DNA of 64,000 bases from Desulfobacteraceae bacterium UBA2174 (GTDB lineage: Bacteria > Desulfobacterota > Desulfobacteria > Desulfobacterales > UBA2174). The stretch spans positions 83,658 through 147,657 of the forward strand of contig DCWA01000020.1 of the NCBI GenBank assembly GCA_002327445.1. The letters run 5' to 3'. Below the pieces are notes generated by a model, which saw only the letters and a list, made by a program, of their open reading frames with translations, was not told the origin of the DNA and did not search any database. Each line of letters begins with the position of its first letter. Position 1 is the stretch's first letter. The translations under genes were made by a program, and so were the position numbers. Of the stretch, positions 34,690-42,198 are shown piece by piece.

Positions 34690-36342
34690 TTACCCCTTGT
34701 GGGACGCCGGCAGCAGCAGTTTCTGCAGCACCTGCTGCGTTGGGCCGTAAAGTCCCACCTGGCCGTCCTTGAGCATCAGCAGCTTGTCGGTAAGCCGCAG
34801 CAGCTTTTGGCGGTGCGTCACCAGCACCAGGGATATCTTCTCCTGCCGGGCCATTTGAATTGCCTGCTCCAACGCCTCCAAGCCTTTCTGATCCAGGCTG
34901 GCATCCGGCTCGTCCAGGATCAACAATCGGGGGTCGCCGAACAGCGCCCGGGCCAGGCCGATGCGTTGGCGCAGGCCGCCGGGCAGGTTCTGCCCGCGTT
35001 CCTCGAGCACCGTGTCGTAGCCCTCGGGCAGCGCCATGATGATCTCGTCGACATGGGCCCGGCGGGCGGCCTGGCGCACCGCTTCCCGTTCCACTGCCTG
35101 AAAACGTGAGATGTTGCCGGCGATGGTACCGGCAAACAGCTCCACATCCTGGGGCAGGTAGCCGATATAGCGCCCCAGACTGTCCTGCTCCCACTGGTGC
35201 ATGTCGGCGCCGTCCAGGCGCAGCACCCCGTTGGCCGCCGGCACGGATCCGGTGATGAGCCGGGCCAGGGTGGTTTTTCCCGCGCCGCTGGGACCGATGA
35301 TCCCCAAGGTTTGCCCCGGGTCCAGATCGAAGGAAATCCCCTTGAGAATCACCTTGCCCCCCAACCCGTACACCAGCGACTCGGCGCGCAGCCGACCCTC
35401 GGGCCGCGGCAGCTCCAGCTTGGGCGCCTGGGTCTCGAGGTTGGCCCAGAACTGCCTCAGCCGATCGAAGGCGTCACGGGCGTTCTGATACTGCTCCCAG
35501 CCGTCCACCACTACCTGCATGGGCATGATGACGCGGCCGGCGATGATCACGGCGATGATCATCAGACCGGGGTGGATGTCTCCGGCAATGATCAAGTAGG
35601 TTCCAACCCCCATCAGCAAAGCCTGCATGATCCAACCGATCGACTTGATCACGCCCGAGTGGATCCCGGCCTTTTCGCTGGCCTCGGTCTGGTCGACAAT
35701 GACCCCGTCCTGCAGTCCGCGCCAACGGGCGGCGAGCTGAGGCTGCATGCCCATGGCCTGTGCCGCCTGGGCGTTGCGCACGCACTCCTGGGCAAAGCTG
35801 TTGGCAGCGCCGAAACGCTGATTGGCGCGGCGCAAAAGGGTGCGGATGGGGTTGCGCCCCAGGAACTTGGTCCCCACAATGACCAGCATGCCGACCAGGG
35901 CCAAAGCCCCCATCGAGGGGCTGATGAAAAAAACGACCACCAGCTCCAGGGGGGCGATCAAGGCATCGAGAAAGGCCGTGGCCACCGGCGACTGCAAAAA
36001 GGCCCGCACCTTGCCCAGGTCCTCCATGGCCACGGAGGACTCGCCCTTCTTCAACTCGATTCTGTCCTTGAAAAGCCCCAGCAGGATCTGCTCGCCGAGA
36101 TTCTCGTTCAAGTATACGGAAAACCGGCGCAGCAGTGTGTTGCGCAACAGGTCGAAGACCAGCATGAACACCAGGGCGCCCAGCGCGGCGGAAGTGACGG
36201 TGTAGATGGTGGAAATGCTCTCGGCGGGAATCACCCACATGTAGAGCATGAGCATGTTGGCGGCCATGGAAAGCGTCAGACCCACCACCAGGATGCTCAA
36301 GAGCACGACCACCACTACCGTTTTTTTCAGTTCCTTCTCCAT
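34690..36342 (-). CDS. Type I secretion ABC exporter 2 (PrtD-like, altered signature)
   Basis: A 550-residue permease-ATPase paralogous to exporter 1. Membrane segments start at TVVVVVLLSILVVGLTL. Walker A GPSGAGKTTLAR near residue 357, Walker B LLILDEPDASLD and H-loop VLVTHRQK are intact, but the signature reads LPGGLRQRIGLARAL: the LSGGQ serine is proline and the final glutamine leucine. This suggests a less active site, as in asymmetric heterodimeric exporters; V. cholerae RtxB/RtxE is a precedent for two ATPases in one type I system. It precedes exporter 1, separated by the 25-bp repeat array. Confidence 0.9.
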   Translation of the reverse strand: MEKELKKTVVVVVLLSILVVGLTLSMAANMLMLYMWVIPAESISTIYTVTSAALGALVFMLVFDLLRNTLLRRFSVYLNENLGEQILLGLFKDRIELKKGESSVAMEDLGKVRAFLQSPVATAFLDALIAPLELVVVFFISPSMGALALVGMLVIVGTKFLGRNPIRTLLRRANQRFGAANSFAQECVRNAQAAQAMGMQPQLAARWRGLQDGVIVDQTEASEKAGIHSGVIKSIGWIMQALLMGVGTYLIIAGDIHPGLMIIAVIIAGRVIMPMQVVVDGWEQYQNARDAFDRLRQFWANLETQAPKLELPRPEGRLRAESLVYGLGGKVILKGISFDLDPGQTLGIIGPSGAGKTTLARLITGSVPAANGVLRLDGADMHQWEQDSLGRYIGYLPQDVELFAGTIAGNISRFQAVEREAVRQAARRAHVDEIIMALPEGYDTVLEERGQNLPGGLRQRIGLARALFGDPRLLILDEPDASLDQKGLEALEQAIQMARQEKISLVLVTHRQKLLRLTDKLLMLKDGQVGLYGPTQQVLQKLLLPASHKG

Positions 36343-36434
36343 TTTCCCCTACGGTGATTTTTGTGATTTAATCGCATCAATTTTCCCTCTGTGCCCTCTG
36401 TGGTAAAAAATACCAAGTGCCCTGTGGTTTCCCG

Positions 36435-36830
36435 CTAATCGACCGGCCGGATCAGCACTGGCAGGCGCGCCGCCGTCTTCCATTTTTCTTCCTGGTTGAA
36501 CTCCACCAACAACGTGTAAATACCGAACTCGGTCAATTGCAAGGCGTTGATCCGAAACTGCAACCGCTGCCGGGTTCGGTCGATAACCACCGGCCGGCTC
36601 TGAAGCACCACCTTCTGCTTTTTCGCCGGTGACTCTAGCACCACTCGAAAGGCCACCGTCTCAGGTTCCTTGTCCGTTTTTTCCCAAAGCGTACCGAGCA
36701 GGACCGGCCCGATCCGGGCCGGCAGCTTGGCGGCGGCCCCCTCCTCGATACAGCGGATATAGCTCACCGTGTTGCTTTCCTGGTCGGTGATGATGTCCCG
36801 GCATAGAACGGACCAGATGTTGCGGATCAT
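36435..36830 (-). CDS. Small unknown protein, beta-sandwich-like (DUF6941-like)
   Basis: A 131-residue protein without signal peptide or membrane segment. MIRNIWSVLCRDIITDQESN, LPARIGPVLLGTLW and FGIYTLLVEFNQEEKW alternate hydrophobic strands, resembling small C2-like proteins annotated DUF6941; I hold that name with low confidence. It is the second gene of the secretion operon, between the RHH regulator and exporter 2, with about 90 bp of CTCTGTG...GTGGT repeat after it. A role as cytoplasmic chaperone or assembly factor for the RTX substrate is speculation from position. Confidence 0.6.
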   Translation of the reverse strand: MIRNIWSVLCRDIITDQESNTVSYIRCIEEGAAAKLPARIGPVLLGTLWEKTDKEPETVAFRVVLESPAKKQKVVLQSRPVVIDRTRQRLQFRINALQLTEFGIYTLLVEFNQEEKWKTAARLPVLIRPVD

Positions 36831-36884
36831 GTGCGGCCCCCGGGGGCTGATTCAATGTAAGAAAAAATCCAAATCGGAATGATG

Positions 36885-36955
36885 TGTTCCACCACAGGGA
36901 GTTTTTCTTCATTTTTTCCCCTGTGTCCTCTGTGAACTCTGTGGTTTAAAACACC
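36885..36955. repeat. CACAGGG/CTCTGTGGTT inverted element
   Basis: TCCACCACAGGGAG and CCCTGTGTCCTCTGTG...CTGTGGTTTA form arms of the dispersed element seen at 7636; a half-copy lies at 36385-36412 before exporter 2. It fills the spacer between the RHH gene and the small unknown gene. Confidence 0.6.
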
Positions 36956-36958
36956 CCC

Positions 36959-37270
36959 TCACTGCAACACAATGGACCCCGAACCGGTGCTGCGCCAGGA
37001 GAAGCCGCCGCTTTCCGGGTCCCCCAAAGTCAGGCTCATGACTCTGTCCTGCACCTGGCGCACCGTATCGCGAAGCTGACCCGCATAAAACGCCGAGGCC
37101 TCTTGCCAGGCCATTTCCTCGCTGTGGCGCGTGGTCAGGAGGTACAGGACGTAACTATTCAAAGACACCCCCTGGATTCTGGCCTCGCGCACCAGGTCCG
37201 CGTGCAGGCTCTTTGGCAGGCGCAAGCGGAACTGGCCGCTGCTCTCAGGCGATTCGTGGTTGACAGTCAT
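36959..37270 (-). CDS. Ribbon-helix-helix (HicB/Arc-like) transcriptional regulator
   Basis: A 103-residue protein. Residues 12-45 (QFRLRLPKSLHADLVREA then GVSLNSYVLYLLT) are a ribbon-helix-helix DNA-binding domain; the rest is unlike HicB partners and no toxin gene follows. It heads the secretion operon and a palindrome overlaps its own promoter at 37332-37360, so it is probably an autorepressor that also sets expression of the exporter genes. An AAGGAAAAAG lies upstream of its ATG. Confidence 0.78.
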   Translation of the reverse strand: MTVNHESPESSGQFRLRLPKSLHADLVREARIQGVSLNSYVLYLLTTRHSEEMAWQEASAFYAGQLRDTVRQVQDRVMSLTLGDPESGGFSWRSTGSGSIVLQ

Positions 37271-37331
37271 GTCTTTTTCCTTGATCCATCAAGATCCCGC
37301 CAATGATTTAGAGTTATTTCTAACAATGATG

Positions 37332-37360
37332 AATGGTACCATATTCGGTACCATTGTCAA
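37332..37360 (-). promoter_or_regulatory. Promoter with overlapping palindromic operator for the secretion operon
   Basis: On the minus strand TTGACA (37360-37355) and TACCAT (37338-37333) are 16 bp apart. The palindrome AATGGTACC (37332-37340) / GGTACCATT (37347-37355) with a 6-bp spacer covers the spacer and -10. A repressor bound there would block the promoter; the RHH protein encoded about 60 bp downstream is the obvious candidate. Confidence 0.65.
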
Positions 37361-37569
37361 GTCAAAAATTATCTCCCGCTTTCCCTCCCTCAAACGACTG
37401 GACCCAATGATTGAAACAGCCGTAAATAAGCCACATTTGGCGAAAGAAACCTCACCTGGAAACCTGAAATCTTTGTCAACCTATCGCGGAAGTCCACCAA
37501 GCAAACCTGCTGTGCGCTGAAACAAATCAGGGAGAAACCGGATTTTCATCTCTGGCTATTATTAACAGA

Positions 37570-37598
37570 TTGACTTGAAAATATTCTTTTATTATAAG
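37570..37598 (+). promoter_or_regulatory. Sigma-70 promoter of RTX gene 1
   Basis: TTGACT (37570-37575) and TATAAG (37593-37598) are separated by 17 bp, giving a leader of about 100 nt before the ATG at 37709. It lies outside the sequence shared with RTX gene 2. Confidence 0.65.
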
Positions 37599-37687
37599 TT
37601 GGTGCCCAGTGAATCTAAAGTATAATCCGCCGGCAAAATTTGTTGAAATCCGATTTGTATCCGTAAACCTTACCGTTCGCCTAAACG

Positions 37688-38110
37688 CCAAATTCAGGGA
37701 GGATGAGCATGGCACTACAAGGATTTGACAAAACTTACTATCTCAATGCGAAGCTTGCTGCTCTGCAGACCGAGTACCCCGAGTGGGCCAGCAAGACGGC
37801 CGCCGATCTGGAGGCGTACTTCGCAAACGTTGGCTTGACGGCTGAGGACCACTACAACCTCTACGGCTGGAAGGAAGGCCTGGGTCCCAACGCCTATTTC
37901 GATGCCGAGGAGTACAAGCTGGCCAAGGCCACGGCCATGTTCGATGACAACCTTTACCTGTCTGTTGGAGATGCGCTGGCGGCTTTCGAGGCGGCCTGGG
38001 GCGACCAGGATCCCTACCTGCACTACCTGCAGTATGGCGCGGCCGAAGGCATCAATCCTTCCAACGACTTCGATTCATCCGACTATCTTGCCGCCAAGCT
38101 TGCTGCCCTG
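37688..38110 (+). repeat. Left 5' arm of the large inverted repeat
   Basis: From CCAAATTCAGGGAGG through about codon 133 of RTX gene 1 this is almost identical to the complement of 52670-53095. By eye it has three uninterrupted blocks: about 81 bp from 37688, about 75 bp from 37810 and about 155 bp from 37886. Similarity stops abruptly upstream of 37688 and fades after about 38100. Confidence 0.9.
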
Positions 38111-40804
38111 CAGGCAAACCCAGAAACAGCAGCCGACTGGGCGGACAAGACCGTCGATGATCTTCTGGATGTCTTTGTTGACGCCGGTTTGACCCCCCTG
38201 ACCCATTTTATTCTCTATGGCGCGGATGAGGGCCTGGCCGCGCCGCCGGTGCCCGAGGACGAGCAGGTGACGCCGGGAACAGAAATCCCGCCGGTGGAAG
38301 GTGAGACCATCACCCTGACCGACGGCGTGGACAACGTCCAGATCGCCACGGTCAATACCGTCGACACCGTCATCGGCGTGGTGGACGGTGACGAGTCCAC
38401 CTTCAGCGTGGGTGACGTGATCGAAGGCAACGGCCATACGGTGCTGAAACTGGCGGTGGCCGAAGGCGGTGACGCCGATTACGCAACGCTCAGCGATATC
38501 GACCAGATCAACATCCTCGCCGGCACCAGCGGCGGCGACAGGGGGGAATTATTTTTGGCACAGGTCGCCACCGGGGTCAACTTCAACGCGGTCGACTGGA
38601 CCGGCATCGGTTCGGTAAACCTCGTCAGTGGTGTGGACGGATTGGGGGTCCGGGTCGATAATCTCGAGAGCACCACTGCGCTGTCGATTTCCGATGCGGT
38701 TGGCGGAAGGGTTGAAGCGGACTATACCAATGACATCTGGGTTCAGATTGAGACCGATCGAGACAGCGCCATTTCCTTCATGGACGGCGATGTCGATGCC
38801 GTGGTCGCGACGGACGAAGATGTCAAGTTCGGTATGCGGGCGACCGACGACGATGTCGATGTGGTGGTCGGCGACGTGTCCATGGTGGGCACGGATGCGA
38901 ATTGGGCCGGGCTCGATGTTGGGAATTGGTATGACAAGGGGGACGTCACCCTTGGCAACGTGATCATCGAGGGTTTCGATACAATCTATATGAACATTGA
39001 TAACGAGGAAAGTGGAACGCTGCCTGCCAACCTTGCGGTAGGTGACGTGACGCTGGACGTAAACGCGGCGGGCTACTTGATTGCCGGCATTGAAAATTAT
39101 GGCAATGGAGCTCCCGCCGGCAACTTGACGCTGGGCAACGTTGATATTGAACTTGCCGCTGCGGCCTCCGGCTACTTCCAGGCCACAAACGCTGGCGGTA
39201 TCGCCGCCGGCGACCTGACGGTAGGTGACGTCTCGGTAAAGCTGGCGACCGATGCGGTTATAGGTTCAATAGGTGATATAATTCCATCGAAAGTCGCAAC
39301 CAATAACGCCATTGATTATAACCTCTCCTTCATCAATGTTGCAGAAACCGCCGGCAACCTGACCATCGGTAATATTGCTCTGGACATGGGTATCAATACG
39401 TTTCTGGCTGGAAGCAACGAACTTCAGTCCCTTGGAACCGCTGGCAGTGTTGGCGACACTACCATCGGCGACCTGACAGTGCTGGCCGATGATGGCGCTG
39501 AGCTGAATTACCATCCCGTTGATATTGACGCCAATGGCGATGCCGGCAACGTGACCCAAGGCAACGTTGATGTCACTCTGGGTGTGTCGGCTGAGGCTTA
39601 CCTGCACAACAATGTCCATTCCGAAGGCGGCGATATCGGCGACTACAGCCGTGGTGACGTGTCCCTTGTAGCAGGCCAGGGCAGCGACATTCAGATGACT
39701 GACGGCCTCTATGCAAATAACGGAGACATCGGAGATGTCACCATTGGTGATGTGGCTCTTTCCGCAGGGGTTAGCGCCGCTGCCTCCTACACGATTAACT
39801 CATATGCGACTTCCTCGGAAATCGGTAATATCGCGGTGGGCGATGTCTCTGTGAACGCGGCGGGCAAGAATGCCTACGCGGATTTTTACGAGTACATCTA
39901 TTCTGAAGATGTGGGAACGACCACTTACGGCGATGTATCCCTGGCGGCCAACGGTGACGGAGCGAATGCCTTATTCTATCTTTTCAACAGTGCGACCGAC
40001 TCGGCCGGTGACACCACCCTGGGAAACTTCGACCTGAGCATTGATACGCTCGCCGAGAAGACTGCTTACGTGAAAGCTCACATCGCCATCGACAATGGCG
40101 ACGTAACCATCGGCGACATTACTTTGGGCTCCACCAGTGTGCAAAGCCTAACAGACACTTTGATGGCCTATACTGTCGATTTTAATGCTCATGCCTATAA
40201 CGGCACCCTGACCGTGGGCGACATCACGGTGACCGGCGGGGACGGCAAGGCGGACAATTTCGCCGACATAGCCAACTGGCTCAATCTGTCCAGCAGCGAG
40301 AAGGTCGTCATCGGCAACGTGGACTACAGCGGCTACGGCGGCGGTGCGGTCACGGCCAATGTAATCGATGTTTCCGGCTACGGCGGCGCCGCGGAGGTCA
40401 TCGGTTCCGACCAGAAGGATATGATTTACGACAACAAGGGCATCAATGCCATGACCGGCGGCGACGGCGCCGACACATTTGTGATCAACGCCGCCAACTC
40501 CGGCAAAACGGCGACAACCGTCGATCAGATTCTTGATTTTAATGACGCCGACGGGGACAAGATCGACCTTGGCGTGGTGATCAACGAGTTCAACTACTCC
40601 GAAGGCACCCATGCCGATTTCGACACCTTCCTGGCGGCGGCCAATGCGGCCGACAAGGCGGCTTACAGCGGCCTGGTGGCCGGTGACGTCTGGGTGGCGG
40701 TGGACAACAACGGCGATCTGGCTGTGAATTACGTCATCCAGCTGGTGGGCGTAAACAGCCTGGGCGACATCGACATTGCTTCGTTCGACCCCATTGCCGG
40801 GTAA
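37709..40804 (+). CDS. Giant RTX/S-layer-like type I secretion substrate 1
   Basis: A 1031-residue acidic protein with no signal peptide and no cysteine, as expected for a type I substrate. Residues 1-185 hold three repeats ending HYNLYGWKEG, HYLQYGAAEG and HFILYGADEG. After a PPVPEDE linker, about 200-410 resembles the beta-strand region of S-layer/RTX adhesins. About 411-892 is fifteen tandem repeats of about 31 residues with the core NLTVGDV. The C-terminus has one RTX-like TGGDGADTFV, a VDQILDFNDADGDKIDL segment as in serralysin-type secretion domains, and a hydrophobic tail. ATG 37709 is chosen: AGGGAGG is 6 bp upstream, whereas the ATG at 37703 directly touches it. It is divergent from the secretion operon. 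Confidence 0.85.
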   Translation: MALQGFDKTYYLNAKLAALQTEYPEWASKTAADLEAYFANVGLTAEDHYNLYGWKEGLGPNAYFDAEEYKLAKATAMFDDNLYLSVGDALAAFEAAWGDQDPYLHYLQYGAAEGINPSNDFDSSDYLAAKLAALQANPETAADWADKTVDDLLDVFVDAGLTPLTHFILYGADEGLAAPPVPEDEQVTPGTEIPPVEGETITLTDGVDNVQIATVNTVDTVIGVVDGDESTFSVGDVIEGNGHTVLKLAVAEGGDADYATLSDIDQINILAGTSGGDRGELFLAQVATGVNFNAVDWTGIGSVNLVSGVDGLGVRVDNLESTTALSISDAVGGRVEADYTNDIWVQIETDRDSAISFMDGDVDAVVATDEDVKFGMRATDDDVDVVVGDVSMVGTDANWAGLDVGNWYDKGDVTLGNVIIEGFDTIYMNIDNEESGTLPANLAVGDVTLDVNAAGYLIAGIENYGNGAPAGNLTLGNVDIELAAAASGYFQATNAGGIAAGDLTVGDVSVKLATDAVIGSIGDIIPSKVATNNAIDYNLSFINVAETAGNLTIGNIALDMGINTFLAGSNELQSLGTAGSVGDTTIGDLTVLADDGAELNYHPVDIDANGDAGNVTQGNVDVTLGVSAEAYLHNNVHSEGGDIGDYSRGDVSLVAGQGSDIQMTDGLYANNGDIGDVTIGDVALSAGVSAAASYTINSYATSSEIGNIAVGDVSVNAAGKNAYADFYEYIYSEDVGTTTYGDVSLAANGDGANALFYLFNSATDSAGDTTLGNFDLSIDTLAEKTAYVKAHIAIDNGDVTIGDITLGSTSVQSLTDTLMAYTVDFNAHAYNGTLTVGDITVTGGDGKADNFADIANWLNLSSSEKVVIGNVDYSGYGGGAVTANVIDVSGYGGAAEVIGSDQKDMIYDNKGINAMTGGDGADTFVINAANSGKTATTVDQILDFNDADGDKIDLGVVINEFNYSEGTHADFDTFLAAANAADKAAYSGLVAGDVWVAVDNNGDLAVNYVIQLVGVNSLGDIDIASFDPIAG

Positions 40805-40872
40805 TGCCAGTCGCTTAACGCCGCAACCAAAGTAGACCAAGGGGCCTGTGTGTATCACAGGCCCTTTTTTTT
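40440..40872 (+). repeat. Left 3' arm of the inverted repeat (C-terminal region and terminator)
   Basis: Coding sequence for the C-terminal secretion region, the post-stop sequence (TTAACGC-GCAACC-AAGTAGACCAAG) and the terminator are shared with the complement of 49933-50370. The match is patchier than at the 5' end; one uninterrupted stretch of about 41 bp begins near 40647. Confidence 0.8.
40842..40872 (+). terminator. Rho-independent terminator of RTX gene 1
   Basis: GGGCCTGTG (40842-40850), loop TGTAT, CACAGGCCC (40856-40864), then eight T. A 9-bp GC-rich stem directly after the gene. Confidence 0.92.
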
Positions 40873-40903
40873 CAATGACGATCCAGCATGTTACAGGCTT
40901 GTC

Positions 40904-41359
40904 ATGAGCGAATATCTCCCAACAACAAGAGAAAACAAACCTAAAGAGGAATTTCTCTGGATCATCGAGGCCCAGCACGACTTTCTGGACCGATTTTGCC
41001 TGGTCGTCGGCCTGGACCGCGACAGCGCCGTCCCCCTGATCTTCACCCTGAAACCGGATCGCTTCGCCCCCGCGCGCCTGACGTTTCCTTCCGCCCGTTG
41101 CCCTCGACCGGAGCCATGGCTCAAGGTGTTGGGCCTTCTTTACCTGCGCCACACCCCCTTCAAGCTCTACCAGGCCACCGGCCAAGAGGATGCTCTGACA
41201 TCCCTGACCCAACTCAGCCCTGCCATCGACCGTGAACTGGGAGAACTGTTGGGCCTTGCCGCCAAGGGGAAGATCGGTCAACTGCGAAATTTTTCACAGA
41301 TGCTGGAAAAAGTTTTCGCGCGATTGCAAAGCTTGACAGTGAACGGAATCAAGTATTGA
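40904..41359 (+). CDS. Unknown 151-residue protein
   Basis: Not recognised. ATG 40904 (MSEYLPTTRENKPKEEF) is preferred because the longer frame begins inside the terminator of RTX gene 1. No signal peptide or membrane segment. The C-terminal half is helical (ALTSLTQLSPAIDRELGELL and FSQMLEKVFARLQSLTV), and the middle has PRPEPWLKVLGLLYLRHTPF. It is the only plus-strand gene inside the block between the RTX genes and lies tail-to-tail with sapC. I see no strong promoter; it may be expressed by read-through. Confidence 0.6.
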   Translation: MSEYLPTTRENKPKEEFLWIIEAQHDFLDRFCLVVGLDRDSAVPLIFTLKPDRFAPARLTFPSARCPRPEPWLKVLGLLYLRHTPFKLYQATGQEDALTSLTQLSPAIDRELGELLGLAAKGKIGQLRNFSQMLEKVFARLQSLTVNGIKY

Positions 41360-41393
41360 AAAAATACGGCAGATTCGTTTTCTGATCGCAAAT

Positions 41394-42158
41394 TTATTCA
41401 TCAAAGCGAATAAACTCGCCGTCATCGGAAATCATCGCAGTCGGTTGTTCCTCCGTTGACGCCATGTTGGCACGCATGGCGTCAAGTTTTTTTAGCACAG
41501 CCATATTTCCCATCGAAAAGAGCTGCCCGTAGGCCAATGGCAACGCTCTGGTCTTGCGCAGTTGGTTGAACATCGCATCTTCGACTTTCTGAAGTCGGGT
41601 TTCGTCTATGCGGTATAGGCCTCCAATTGACTTTTCATCGATTTCCAGATGCCAGGGTGCAATCACCCCTGCTCTGGATAACGCGGACACGGCATCCTCG
41701 GTAATTTTTCTGTTCTTTTCTATGGCGTTGAGAAAATCAATGACCTCCTGCAGGGGTTTGGATATGTTGCCCGCGTCATCAAAAAAAGGTTGGCCGACGC
41801 CCTTATCATCGACGATGAGACCGGAATCTTCGTCCACGCACAATACCAGGTTCGTCTGCCCTTCGACTTTTGCCAATCGGAACGGAAAACTCCTGAAAAC
41901 CGATGGAATATACCCACCGAGCCATTTGCCATCAGGCGCTACAAAACAGTTCCCGGTGGCGCCCATGGACAATATACCGCATAAAACAAAGCGGTTTTCA
42001 CGTTTGATAAAGGCCATAGGGAGGCTCAGAACGGCCCTGGGCAGCTCGGCGGCGAAAAGAGGCGCAAAGCGATAGGAAGACGCAAATGAAAAAGAAGAAA
42101 AACCCTGCCAGGATTTATCTCCATGGCGTGCTTTGGTTACCGCTACGATATCGGGCAT
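41394..42158 (-). CDS. SapC-family protein
   Basis: A 254-residue protein of the SapC family, named after a protein of the Campylobacter fetus S-layer locus. Matching features are FAPLFAAELPRAVLSLPMAF near residue 30, GATGNCFVAPDGKWLGGYIP near residue 62, SVFRSFPFRLAK, LVLCVDEDSGLI near residue 100, and LSRAGVIAPWHLEI near residue 160. ATG 42158 follows AAGGAAG by 7 bp; the open frame extends 20 codons further without support. It lies 40 bp after tctA and may be its last operon gene. Biochemical function is not established for this family; here it sits between two S-layer-like genes. Confidence 0.85.
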   Translation of the reverse strand: MPDIVAVTKARHGDKSWQGFSSFSFASSYRFAPLFAAELPRAVLSLPMAFIKRENRFVLCGILSMGATGNCFVAPDGKWLGGYIPSVFRSFPFRLAKVEGQTNLVLCVDEDSGLIVDDKGVGQPFFDDAGNISKPLQEVIDFLNAIEKNRKITEDAVSALSRAGVIAPWHLEIDEKSIGGLYRIDETRLQKVEDAMFNQLRKTRALPLAYGQLFSMGNMAVLKKLDAMRANMASTEEQPTAMISDDGEFIRFDE

Positions 42159-42198
42159 GAGAAAACTTCCTTTTGATGATCTTAAATTCAAAAAGGCT

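Noticed and set aside
36959..37270. HicB antitoxin of a toxin-antitoxin pair
   Set aside because: No HicA-like or other toxin gene is adjacent; the neighbouring small gene is too long and lacks toxin features, and the context is a secretion operon.
37703..37705. First ATG of RTX gene 1 (and 53080-53078 in gene 2) as the start
   Set aside because: The AGGGAGG ribosome-binding site directly abuts this ATG; the second ATG, 6 bp further, has correct spacing in both genes.
40850..40903. N-terminal extension of the unknown gene at 40904
   Set aside because: It would start inside the terminator hairpin of RTX gene 1; the downstream ATG is better.
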